NCBI GenBank assembly: GCA_002479075.1
Contig: DLLG01000016.1
Span: 1-6,301, forward strand
Length of the DNA: 6,301 bases
Reading direction: 5' to 3'
Source: Clostridiales bacterium UBA7568
GTDB lineage: Bacteria > Bacillota > Clostridia > Oscillospirales > CAG-272
Position numbers and translations under genes: made by a program. How positions within the stretch are numbered: the stretch's first letter is position 1; each line of letters opens with the position of its first letter. Below the pieces are notes generated by a model. It had not been told where the DNA came from and did no database searches. It saw only the letters and a list, made by a program, of their open reading frames with translations. Of this stretch, positions 1-6,041 are shown in pieces.

Positions 1-91
1 TCGGCGACGCCTGCAAACGCTTGCGCATTTGCAAATCCCCCCCGTCTCGGCGACGCCTGCCTGGCTTGCTCCGCAAACCGGCAAATCCCCC
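1..91 (+). repeat. Partial copy of the dispersed repeat: 45-bp unit array, cut by the window start
   Basis: The window opens inside a unit starting TCGGCGACGCC. A second unit start lies 46 bases later, at 47. The first unit matches the units at 1451-1540 almost base for base, differing mainly by GCAAAT instead of GCATAT and one extra C in the C run. The second unit follows the pattern to about position 60, diverges through 61-80, then ends again with GCAAATCCCCC (81-91). The orientation is the same as the copy at 1278-1546. The GC-rich repeat stops abruptly and AT-rich promoter DNA follows. Only the tail of the element is visible, so its full length here is unknown. Confidence 0.85.
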
Positions 92-133
92 AAATAAAAA
101 ATGTATATAATTCATTAAATTTTCATTTACGTA

Positions 134-162
134 TTGAAATGTTGCGGAATTTGTTATAAAAT
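134..162 (+). promoter_or_regulatory. Probable sigma-A promoter of the aldolase gene
   Basis: TTGAAA at 134-139 is followed after 17 bases by TAAAAT at 157-162, each matching the sigma-A consensus at five of six positions. An overlapping alternative -10 is TATAAA at 155-160, preceded by TG at 152-153 (an extended -10 arrangement), with a 15-base spacer. Transcription would begin near 169 and give a leader of about 45 nucleotides. The surroundings are very AT-rich, which favours a promoter but also makes chance matches more likely. Confidence 0.6.
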
Positions 163-183
163 ATAAAATGCAGAAATTTGAAT

Positions 184-199
184 TGTCACTTATGTGACA
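184..199. promoter_or_regulatory. Perfect inverted repeat in the aldolase leader
   Basis: TGTCAC (184-189), TTAT, GTGACA (194-199) is a perfect six-base inverted repeat with a four-base spacer. It lies downstream of the predicted transcription start and abuts the ribosome binding site AGGAAAGGA (199-207). It could be a repressor operator or a small RNA hairpin affecting ribosome access. It resembles the GlnR/TnrA pattern TGTNA-N7-TNACA but has a six-base instead of seven-base centre, so I do not assign a regulator. Confidence 0.4.
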
Positions 200-214
200 G
201 GAAAGGAACTATAA

Positions 215-1180
215 ATGGCATTAGTAACAACAACAGAAATGTTCAAGAAAGCTTATGCCGGCGGATATGCCGTTGGCGCTTTCAACATCAACAATATGGA
301 GATAATCCAGGCTATTACAGAGGCTGCGGCTGAAGAAAAGTCTCCTGTTATCCTTCAGGTATCGGCAGGTGCAAGAAAGTATGCAAAGCCCGCATATCTT
401 ATGGCTCTCGCAAAGGCGGCAGTTGAGGATACAGGCATTGACCTCGCTCTCCATCTTGACCACGGCGCAGATTTTGACATCTGCAAATCGTGCATCGACG
501 GCGGCTTTACCTCCGTTATGATTGACGGTTCGAAATATTCTTTCGAAGAAAACATCGCTCTTACAAAGAAAGTCGTTGACTACGCTCACGCTCACGGCGT
601 CGTTGTCGAGGGTGAGATCGGCAAGCTCGCAGGCATTGAAGACGATGTTCACGTTTCCGCCGAGGATTCTTCATACACACGCCCCGAAGAGGTTGAGGAG
701 TTCGTTTCACGCACAGGCGTTGACTCTCTTGCAATCGCTATCGGTACGTCGCACGGCGCATATAAGTTCACACCCGCTCAGTGCACACGCAATGCGGACG
801 GCATCCTTGTTCCGCCTCCGCTCCGTTTTGACATTCTTGAAGAGATTGAAAAGAGAATCCCCGGATTCCCGATCGTTCTTCACGGCGCTTCCAGCGTTGC
901 TCAGGAATGCGTAAAGGAAATCAACGCTCTCGGCGGTCATATGCCCGACGCTATCGGTATCCCCGAGGATGAACTCCGCCAGGCTGCAAAGATGGCTGTC
1001 TGCAAGATCAATATCGACTCCGATATACGTCTCGCAATGACAGCAGGTATCCGCAGAGTTCTTGTAAATCAGCCCGAAGTATTTGACCCCAGAGCATACC
1101 TCTCTGTCGGCAGAGACGAAGTCAAGAAGATGGTCAAACATAAGATCGTTGACGTTCTCGGATCAAACGGCACCCTTTAA
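215..1180 (+). CDS. fba: Class II fructose-1,6-bisphosphate aldolase
   Basis: This 321-residue cytoplasmic enzyme should reversibly cleave fructose 1,6-bisphosphate to dihydroxyacetone phosphate and glyceraldehyde 3-phosphate in glycolysis and gluconeogenesis, using a divalent metal, normally zinc. The (beta/alpha)8-barrel signatures of the class II family are present. HLDHG at 80-84 carries the catalytic Asp82 and metal ligand His83. EGEIG at 132-136 supplies conserved acidic residues. GTSHG at 177-181 and VLHGAS at 221-226 carry the other expected metal ligands, His180 and His223. KINIDSD at 264-270 is the conserved strand near the phosphate and substrate site. Length is normal for the family (about 285-345). 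The ATG at 215 is chosen because AGGAAAGGA (199-207) sits seven bases upstream. The gene appears to be monocistronic: its own promoter lies before it and a terminator-like hairpin about 90 bases after. Related KbaY/GatY aldolases for tagatose bisphosphate share these motifs, so the substrate is inferred; fructose bisphosphate is much the likelier. Confidence 0.95.
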   Translation: MALVTTTEMFKKAYAGGYAVGAFNINNMEIIQAITEAAAEEKSPVILQVSAGARKYAKPAYLMALAKAAVEDTGIDLALHLDHGADFDICKSCIDGGFTSVMIDGSKYSFEENIALTKKVVDYAHAHGVVVEGEIGKLAGIEDDVHVSAEDSSYTRPEEVEEFVSRTGVDSLAIAIGTSHGAYKFTPAQCTRNADGILVPPPLRFDILEEIEKRIPGFPIVLHGASSVAQECVKEINALGGHMPDAIGIPEDELRQAAKMAVCKINIDSDIRLAMTAGIRRVLVNQPEVFDPRAYLSVGRDEVKKMVKHKIVDVLGSNGTL

Positions 1181-1195
1181 TCTGCTTTCCTTCAC

Positions 1196-1223
1196 CTTTC
1201 TTTTCTTCGAGAAGAAAAGAAGG
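1196..1223. other. Long pyrimidine/purine hairpin downstream of fba
   Basis: A 12-base-pair stem (1196-1207 with 1212-1223, one T-G wobble) surrounds a CGAG loop. One arm is almost all pyrimidine, the other almost all purine. No T run follows on either strand, so it is not a classical intrinsic terminator, though it could protect the fba mRNA 3' end. Its right arm begins a motif that recurs inside the dispersed repeat (see 1209-1236). Confidence 0.6.
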
Positions 1224-1236
1224 CAAAAGAAACTTC
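1209..1236 (+). repeat. Short purine-rich motif shared with the dispersed element
   Basis: GAGAAGAAAAGAAGG followed by CAAAAGAAACTTC (1209-1236) is nearly repeated at 1313-1339, where the middle reads GGGG instead of GAAGG. It occurs again, inverted, at 6240-6266. The 1209 copy forms a perfect hairpin with the pyrimidine tract just upstream; the other copies have no such partner. This suggests a short mobile or recurrent intergenic motif of which the element carries one derivative. Confidence 0.7.
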
Positions 1237-1266
1237 AATAATTGTTTTATGCAAATCTTATAATAA

Positions 1267-1298
1267 GCAAACAGAGGTGATTATTCATCTCTGTTTTT
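1267..1298 (+). terminator. Probable intrinsic terminator after fba, at the edge of the repeat element
   Basis: AAACAGAGGTGA (1269-1280) pairs with TCATCTCTGTTT (1285-1296) across a TTAT loop, with a single G-U pair, giving a 12-base-pair stem followed by a short T run (1294-1298). The stem is only moderately GC-rich and its U tract is partly used in the stem, so termination strength is uncertain. It lies about 90 bases after the fba stop codon. The same hairpin half ends the inverted repeat copy at the right window edge, so it may belong to the element and not to fba. Confidence 0.6.
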
Positions 1299-1395
1299 GC
1301 TTTATTATACCCGAGAAGAAAAGGGGCAAAAGAAACTTCGGTTATTTATTTGTACAGATGTTTCATTACCTGCATATCCGGGCGTTATATTGTAG

Positions 1396-1414
1396 GGGAG
1401 GGGTTTCCCCTCCC
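1396..1414. other. GC-only hairpin within the repeat element
   Basis: GGGAGGGG (1396-1403), TTT, CCCCTCCC (1407-1414) is a perfect eight-base-pair stem, nearly all G-C, with a three-base loop. The same hairpin is at 6165-6183 in the inverted copy. Identity of both arms in both copies is compatible with structural selection but is also expected from the high overall identity. There is no T run after it, so it is not a classical terminator. Confidence 0.85.
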
Positions 1415-1450
1415 GTCATCCCGTCTTCATCGATACACAATCCGGCATAT

Positions 1451-1546
1451 CCCCCCGTCTCGGCGACGCCTGCAAACGCTTACGCATTTGCATATCCCCC
1501 CGTCTCGGCGACGCCTGCAAACGCTTGCGCATTTGCATATCCCCCC
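1451..1546 (+). repeat. Two 45-bp tandem units plus a partial third
   Basis: Unit 1 (1451-1495) and unit 2 (1496-1540) differ at one base (A/G in CTTACGC versus CTTGCGC), and a third C run begins at 1541. Each unit consists of a C6 run, GTCTCGGCGACGCC (which contains the small hairpin GGCG-A-CGCC), and a quasi-palindromic core GCAAACGCTTACGCATTTGC. Because 45 is a multiple of three the array has no stop in some frames, so it generates spurious open frames on both strands. Confidence 0.9.
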
Positions 1547-1574
1547 GCGCACGTTTTCGCCTTTGTTTTTCTTG

Positions 1575-1603
1575 TTGACACAGACATCAAAAAAATATAT
1601 AAT
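1575..1603 (+). promoter_or_regulatory. Perfect-consensus sigma-A promoter for addA
   Basis: TTGACA at 1575-1580 and TATAAT at 1598-1603 are separated by exactly 17 bases, matching the housekeeping consensus at all twelve positions. Transcription should start near 1610, leaving a leader of about 30 nucleotides before the addA start at 1641. The promoter lies only about 30 bases beyond the end of the repeat element. This placement rules out the long upstream extension of the reading frame as part of the protein. Confidence 0.88.
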
Positions 1604-1621
1604 ATTATATGTAAAAATATC

Positions 1622-1631
1622 GGGGGAGGAG
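1622..1631 (+). promoter_or_regulatory. Ribosome binding site that fixes the addA start
   Basis: GGGGGAGGAG lies nine bases before the ATG at 1641 and matches the anti-Shine-Dalgarno sequence well. The in-frame ATG at 1350 lies inside the repeat element, upstream of the promoter, and has no comparable site. The start at 1641 is therefore preferred. Confidence 0.85.
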
Positions 1632-1640
1632 AAGGTTGTT

Positions 1641-4600
1641 ATGCCTGAAATCAAATGGACGCCGGCGCAAGCGCAGGCAATCAGTGCCGAGGGTGTATCA
1701 ATAGCTGTCAGCGCAGCGGCTGGAAGTGGAAAAACCGCAGTACTTACAAGGCGTATAACGGAAAGAGTATGCTCAAATAAGGTTGACGTTTCCAAGCTCC
1801 TCGTTGTGACCTTCACCCGTGCCGCTGCCGCCGAGCTTGTTTCAAAGATTGAAAAGTCGCTTGGTGAGGAAAGCGGAAAAAATCCGACAGACAAGCGCCT
1901 TCTGCGGCAAATGCTGCTTCTTCCCTCCGCCAGAATAAGCACGATAGACAGCTTTTATATCGACCTTGTAAAGGAATATTTCGGCGATACGGGATTTTCA
2001 AACTTCGGCATTATGGACGGAGAAGCCGAGGGCGTTCTCAAAAACGACATTGCAGACGAGCTCATCTCGGACTATTTTGACGGCGTTGTCACAGGGGCAG
2101 GGAAGATAGATGATTTTTCGCTGTTTGCGGATACGTTCGGTTCGCCATCGTCCGACAGCAAGTTGAGGGAGACGCTCGTCTCGCTTCACGGATTTTATTC
2201 CGGCTGTGTTGATAGGAAAAAAGCCATAAAAGGGGACGACGAAGCCTGCGACTTCGGGCAGACTTTCTGGGGAAGAGCGATTTACGGTATGCTTGCGGAT
2301 TTTCTGCGGCATTATCAGAACTTTTATCGTGTTGCGCTGAATGAGATAGACGCAAATCCGGGCACCGAAGGGCGCAGACCCAATTATGAAAAGGAAGCAG
2401 ATTTCTGCCGCAGGCTTTATGGCAAGGTGACGTTCGGAGCCTCGTATGGCGAGGTCAGAGATTATCTGGGCAGCTTTGAAAGCGAGACAAAGGTCGATAA
2501 GTCCAGTCAGGTGCGCAAAGAGAACAAAACAAAGCGCACGGAAGCTCTGCACGAGATAAGAAACAAATTCCGCAAAGAGATTCAAGCTTTGCAAGAAAGG
2601 TATTTTTCGTTTTCGGATGACGAGCTTTCCGTAATGCTCTCCCGCATATCCGCTCTGCAGAACGACCTGCTGACTTTCTTCGAAGAATTCGATCGCAGGC
2701 TTATGGAAGAGAAAAAACGTAGGCGTATGCTCAGTTTTTCAGACACCGCAAGACTGACGCTGAACCTCCTCTATGACGAAACCACCGGCGGGCCGACAGA
2801 AGTTGCAAAGGAAATATCAAAGCGGTTCGACGAAATATATATTGATGAATTTCAGGACACAAACGATCTTCAGAACACAATCTTTGAGATGATCTCAAGA
2901 GGGAACAACCTTTTTACGGTCGGCGATATAAAGCAAAGCATCTATGATTTCAGAGGCGCCGAGCCTGCGATCTTCGAAGGTCAGCTTGCAAAGAGGAAAA
3001 AATACGGCGAGCACGGAAAAGACAACGCCGCAAAGATTTTCCTTTCCGATAACTTCCGCTCCGGAGATAAGATTATCGAACTTGTAAACGGAGTATTCTC
3101 CGTTCTTATGAATACGGACGGGGAAACGGTTTATGGCGAGGACGAAAAGCTCAGATTCGGATCAAAGATAACGTCACCCGTGCCGGAAATGCATATAATA
3201 TGCGCATCGGATGACGAGCCGGAGCTCTCTGAGGAAGCATATGTTGCGGAAAGGATTGCAAAAATCATTGCCTCCGGCGAGACGGAAGCAAAGGACATAG
3301 CGATACTTTTGAGAACGGACAAAATATCCGGAAAGCTTGCAGAGGAGCTGTCAAAGCGGAATGTTCCTTATCGCAACATATCGGAAAAGGAATTCTTTGA
3401 AAGCCCGGAGATACTTCTCGCTGTTTCCTTGCTCTGCACGATTGATAATCCCTCCCGCGATCTTTATCTTGCCGCCGCGCTCAAAAGCCCGATTTACGGC
3501 TTTACTATGGACGAGCTTTTGGTCATAAGAAGGGAGAGCGAGAGCGGGTCGCTTTACGCCGCACTCAAAGAATATACGGCAAAGCACAGCTTTGAAAAGG
3601 GAAAACGCTTCCTTTCCGATAACGAAAAATTCAAAAACAAAGCGAAAATATGTACCTGCGGCGAGCTTCTGCGCTACGTTTATTCCGAGACGAAGCTGCT
3701 TGCAATAGTCGGCAAGGAGGAAAAAAGCCGCAAAAATCTTTTAAAGCTTTATGATTATGCTCTTGGCTTTGAAAGCGGATCGAGCCACGGACTTTATTCG
3801 TTCATTTCGTTTATCGACGACATAATGAACGAGAAGCCGAAAATTGATATGACAGGCTTCGGAAGCGGCTCGGACGCCGTCAATATTATGACGATGCACG
3901 CTTCAAAGGGGCTTGAATTCGATACGGTCTTTATATGCAATATGGAAAAAGGACCGAACACCGAATATACAAAAGGAAACGTTCTTGCGGTGCGCAATGC
4001 TCCTCTGGCGTTTGACATTTTTGAGGACGGCAATTTTAAGGAAACTCCGTTTCATCGCGCGGCGATCGATATTCAGACAGGCAGGCTGGCAGACGAAGCG
4101 TGCAGACTGCTTTATGTCGCTCTTACGCGCGCAAAGCGGCGGCTGATAATGACGGCAACCGTCAAGGATAATACGAAATCAAACAATCCAAAGGATCAGC
4201 GGGAAAGATTTGACTTTTGCGACAGCGACTCGAAAATTGCCCTGAAAGCGGAACTGTTTTCGTCTTATCAGCGAAAAAAACTCAAAACTATGCTTGAATG
4301 GACGTGTATCGGGCTTGCCAAAAATCCGGAGCTTTGCACTCTTGATTTTATTGACAAAATGCCGGAGACGGAAAACGTAGCGAAGGAAAAAAACAAAGTC
4401 TCAGAAGATGACTACAATGAGGGCGTCTCTATCGCAAAGGAAAGGCTCGGCTTTGAATATCCGACTCCGCTTCTCTCAAAGGTGCCGTCAAAGCTGTCCG
4501 TTTCAAGGCTGTATCCCGACGTGCTCGATGAAAACGACGCAAGCGCAGAGCTTGAAACCGATGAAAACGAGGAGGAATTTGCCGTTCCCGTTTTCATTGC

Positions 4601-5153
4601 TGGGGAGAGCGAAAGTGGCGCTTCGCACGGCACGGCAATGCATACTTTTATGCAGTTTTTCGATTTTGAAAATGTCGAAAAATTCGGCGTCAGAGCCGAG
4701 ATTGAAAGGCTGATGAAAGAAAAATTCCTCTTTGAGAGCGACGGAGAAAAACTCAATATCTGCAAGCTGGAAAAATTCTTTTCTTCGGAGACGGCATCGC
4801 TTATGCGCAATGCCGAGGCGATTTACAGAGAAAAACGCTTCATTATTTTTTATCCGGCGGAGAATTTCTCGGAGGACGAGGAAACAAAAAAAGCTCTCAA
4901 GGGCGAAAAGCTTATGGTTCAGGGCGTTATAGACTGTGCCGTCAAGACAAAGGACGGCGAGCTTATCCTGATTGACTACAAGACGGATTTCTTTCCAAAG
5001 GGAACCGGCGGGGACGAGATCAGAAAAACGCTTACAGAGAGACACAGCCGCCAGCTCGAATATTATAAATACGCTTGCGAAAAGTTGTTCGGAAGAGCTC
5101 CGGATCATACTTATATTTATTCGTTCGCCCTCGACGGCGCTATCGAATTATGA
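1641..5153 (+). CDS. addA: AddA, ATP-dependent helicase/nuclease subunit A of AddAB
   Basis: This 1170-residue protein is the UvrD/SF1A-type helicase and RecB-family nuclease subunit of AddAB, which resects double-strand DNA ends for RecA-dependent repair. Helicase motifs, in order: Q motif WTPAQAQAI (6-14), Walker A AAAGSGKT (25-32), Ia VTFTRAAAAEL (56-66), STIDSF (100-105), Walker B IYIDEFQDTN (399-408), motif III VGDIKQSIYDFRGA (427-440), motif IV LSDNFRS (468-474), motif V VNIMTMHASKGLEFD (747-761) and motif VI RLLYVALTRAKRRL (822-835). The C-terminal nuclease is also intact: HGTAMH (996-1001), GVIDCAV (1095-1101) with Asp1098, LIDYKTD (1110-1116) with Asp1112 and Lys1114, and QLEYY (1138-1142). 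It is slightly shorter than the Bacillus protein (about 1230). The start rests on the promoter and ribosome site just upstream; translation from 1350 would add 97 residues encoded by repeat DNA. The partner addB, usually adjacent, is absent from the window. Missing AddB, RecB or PcrA-like helicase alternatives are less likely given the nuclease and overall layout. Confidence 0.95.
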   Translation: MPEIKWTPAQAQAISAEGVSIAVSAAAGSGKTAVLTRRITERVCSNKVDVSKLLVVTFTRAAAAELVSKIEKSLGEESGKNPTDKRLLRQMLLLPSARISTIDSFYIDLVKEYFGDTGFSNFGIMDGEAEGVLKNDIADELISDYFDGVVTGAGKIDDFSLFADTFGSPSSDSKLRETLVSLHGFYSGCVDRKKAIKGDDEACDFGQTFWGRAIYGMLADFLRHYQNFYRVALNEIDANPGTEGRRPNYEKEADFCRRLYGKVTFGASYGEVRDYLGSFESETKVDKSSQVRKENKTKRTEALHEIRNKFRKEIQALQERYFSFSDDELSVMLSRISALQNDLLTFFEEFDRRLMEEKKRRRMLSFSDTARLTLNLLYDETTGGPTEVAKEISKRFDEIYIDEFQDTNDLQNTIFEMISRGNNLFTVGDIKQSIYDFRGAEPAIFEGQLAKRKKYGEHGKDNAAKIFLSDNFRSGDKIIELVNGVFSVLMNTDGETVYGEDEKLRFGSKITSPVPEMHIICASDDEPELSEEAYVAERIAKIIASGETEAKDIAILLRTDKISGKLAEELSKRNVPYRNISEKEFFESPEILLAVSLLCTIDNPSRDLYLAAALKSPIYGFTMDELLVIRRESESGSLYAALKEYTAKHSFEKGKRFLSDNEKFKNKAKICTCGELLRYVYSETKLLAIVGKEEKSRKNLLKLYDYALGFESGSSHGLYSFISFIDDIMNEKPKIDMTGFGSGSDAVNIMTMHASKGLEFDTVFICNMEKGPNTEYTKGNVLAVRNAPLAFDIFEDGNFKETPFHRAAIDIQTGRLADEACRLLYVALTRAKRRLIMTATVKDNTKSNNPKDQRERFDFCDSDSKIALKAELFSSYQRKKLKTMLEWTCIGLAKNPELCTLDFIDKMPETENVAKEKNKVSEDDYNEGVSIAKERLGFEYPTPLLSKVPSKLSVSRLYPDVLDENDASAELETDENEEEFAVPVFIAGESESGASHGTAMHTFMQFFDFENVEKFGVRAEIERLMKEKFLFESDGEKLNICKLEKFFSSETASLMRNAEAIYREKRFIIFYPAENFSEDEETKKALKGEKLMVQGVIDCAVKTKDGELILIDYKTDFFPKGTGGDEIRKTLTERHSRQLEYYKYACEKLFGRAPDHTYIYSFALDGAIEL

Positions 5154-5164
5154 AAGGAAACAAT

Positions 5165-5686
5165 ATGAAAAAACAAAGAAAATTCAATATTGCATATCTT
5201 CTCTGTCTTGTCCCGATTCTGTCAATTGCGGCATTTGCCGGATTGCTGCTTCTTCCGGATAAATTTATTTATCTCGGATCCGTCCCGATATGGACTCCGA
5301 TCGGTCAGCAGAATGTAAGCGGAATTTCCGTGCTCAGCGTGCTTGCTGTGATATTGGCGGCGCTGGCTTGGGGATATTGCGGGAGCTTTGCGGCAAAAAA
5401 GAGACTCGGACTCACAGCCTCAATGCTTACGGCAAATGCAATACCGCTGATCTCCGTAGTTCTTTATTTTGTTTTCGGTATCATTGCCGCCGTCGGCAAG
5501 AGCGACCTTTCCGGAACAGCCGATATTTTTGCTCTCGGCTTTGGACTTTTCAATATAACCGGCAGCTTTATTTACAACCTTTCGGAATCATATGCGCTGG
5601 AGATTATTTTTGATCTTATACTTATCCTCGGCTCGTTTGCCATAGGATATTCTATCGGCGCGGCACAAAAAAAGAAGCTCAAATAA
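5165..5686 (+). CDS. Small multi-pass membrane protein of unknown function
   Basis: I do not recognise this 173-residue protein. It begins with a basic stretch (KKQRK, 2-6) and has hydrophobic segments at about 9-30, 54-77, 86-110 and 146-167, with a weaker one at about 119-138. KKR at 78-80 and the basic tail KKKLK at 169-173 favour a four-span topology with both ends in the cytoplasm. No catalytic motif, signal peptidase site or metal-binding cluster is evident. It starts 11 bases after the addA stop. The ribosome site AAAGGAA (5153-5159) precedes the ATG at 5165. An alternative ATG at 5150 overlaps the addA stop as ATGA but has no good ribosome site. The spacing indicates co-transcription and probably translational coupling with addA. 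It could be a lineage-specific partner or an unrelated passenger. Confidence 0.85.
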   Translation: MKKQRKFNIAYLLCLVPILSIAAFAGLLLLPDKFIYLGSVPIWTPIGQQNVSGISVLSVLAVILAALAWGYCGSFAAKKRLGLTASMLTANAIPLISVVLYFVFGIIAAVGKSDLSGTADIFALGFGLFNITGSFIYNLSESYALEIIFDLILILGSFAIGYSIGAAQKKKLK

Positions 5687-5714
5687 ATCGGCACGTTTCG
5701 ACATTATCCTCATA

Positions 5715-5748
5715 GAATATTAACAGGACGGGGAAATACTTATATACC
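5715..5748 (+). promoter_or_regulatory. Candidate promoter for the small cysteine-rich gene
   Basis: TTAACA at 5720-5725 is followed after 17 bases by TATACC (5743-5748), a moderate sigma-A match. Overlapping it, GAATATT at 5715-5721 with ATAC starting at 5736 resembles the layout of sporulation sigma-E promoters (GHATATT, about 14 bases, CATACAHT), though the -10 fits imperfectly. No terminator is visible between the membrane gene and this site, so read-through from addA is also possible. Confidence 0.3.
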
Positions 5749-5801
5749 TTGTCTTTTGATAATATTTCATATTTGCCCAAAGCGGCGAAGGGAGGATACC
5801 T

Positions 5802-5897
5802 ATGAACAACTGTCTCTGCAATCTTTTCGACGGAAACAACACCTGTCTTTGGATCATTGTTATTGCTTGCGTGGTTCTCTGCTGCTGCAACAGATAA
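5802..5897 (+). CDS. 31-residue cysteine-rich single-span protein
   Basis: This short frame is supported by an excellent ribosome site, AAGGGAGG at 5788-5795, six bases before the ATG, and by an intrinsic terminator about 90 bases after its stop. The product begins MNNCLCNLFDG, has a hydrophobic segment from about residue 15 to 29 (CLWIIVIACVV at 15-25), and ends LCCCNR. Seven of 31 residues are cysteine (4, 6, 15, 23, 27, 28, 29). I cannot assign a function. My recollection is that tiny Asn/Cys-rich membrane proteins of similar build are found in spore-forming Clostridia, so a sporulation or envelope role is possible. Cysteines at both ends of the span might bind metal, form disulfides or be lipidated; there is no lipobox-type signal peptide. 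It could be translated from its own transcript or from the addA operon. Confidence 0.75.
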   Translation: MNNCLCNLFDGNNTCLWIIVIACVVLCCCNR

Positions 5898-5980
5898 CAG
5901 TTTTAATATAAACTACGGCGTTTGCCGGAAAAATACAGAAGCATAAAAACTAATGATTTTTCAGATCAAGGTTATAAAAA

Positions 5981-6017
5981 AATAAATCGGGCGCGGGTAT
6001 TCCGCGCCTGATTTTTT
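5981..6017 (+). terminator. Strong intrinsic terminator closing the addA group
   Basis: AATCGGGCGCGG (5985-5996) pairs with CCGCGCCTGATT (6002-6013) around a GTATT loop. The stem is 12 base pairs with one G-T pair, and a T run extends to 6017. The A-rich tract just upstream (5976-5986) means the reverse strand also reads stem plus T-rich tail, so it may act in both directions. Confidence 0.93.
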
Positions 6018-6041
6018 GTTTGAGATTTTGCTGCGGAGCGG

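Larger units (their letters stand above)
1278..1546 (+). repeat. Dispersed repeat element, forward copy
   Basis: Positions 1278-1523 are repeated in inverse orientation at 6055-6301. The differences are A/T at 1283, C/T at 1383 and a C run of six versus seven at 1451-1456. In order the element contains: the right part of a terminator-like hairpin; the purine motif (1313-1339); an AT-rich segment; a GC hairpin (1396-1414); a conserved stretch ending in ATCGATACACAATCCGGCAT; and two 45-bp tandem units (1451-1540) with a trailing C run. It contains no transposase-like gene and no terminal transposon signature I can identify. It is best described as a non-coding MITE-like or REP-like dispersed element. 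The right boundary is taken as the last C run, because the sequence from 1547 differs from the other copies. Confidence 0.9.

Noticed and set aside
184..199. GlnR/TnrA or Rex binding site
   Set aside because: The spacing is one base short of the GlnR/TnrA pattern, and the half-sites differ from the Rex consensus TTGTGA/TTGTTA type.
221..1141. Long open frames opposite fba and in its other frames
   Set aside because: They are shadows of a clearly conserved gene, with no own ribosome site or recognisable domains.
1396..1414. G-quadruplex from the GGGGAGGGG runs
   Set aside because: Only two G runs occur on each strand in close proximity; a simple eight-pair hairpin explains the sequence better.
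1451..1546. CRISPR array suggested by regularly spaced repeats
   Set aside because: The units are directly adjacent, without unique spacers, and number only two or three; no cas genes are present.
1277..1648. A 123-codon + strand open frame and similar open frames across the repeat copies on both strands (also 5961-6229 and 6016-6213)
   Set aside because: They arise because the 45-bp units are a multiple of three and contain no stops in several frames. The predicted peptides are low-complexity repeats, lack ribosome sites, and appear in both orientations.
1998..2594. A 198-codon minus-strand open frame, and others within addA
   Set aside because: They lie entirely within the intact addA frame, and their translations show no recognisable family features.
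5075..5164. Longer start for the membrane protein, within the addA end
   Set aside because: It would overlap the addA nuclease domain by about 80 bases and adds a basic arginine-rich leader; the ribosome site is placed for the ATG at 5165.
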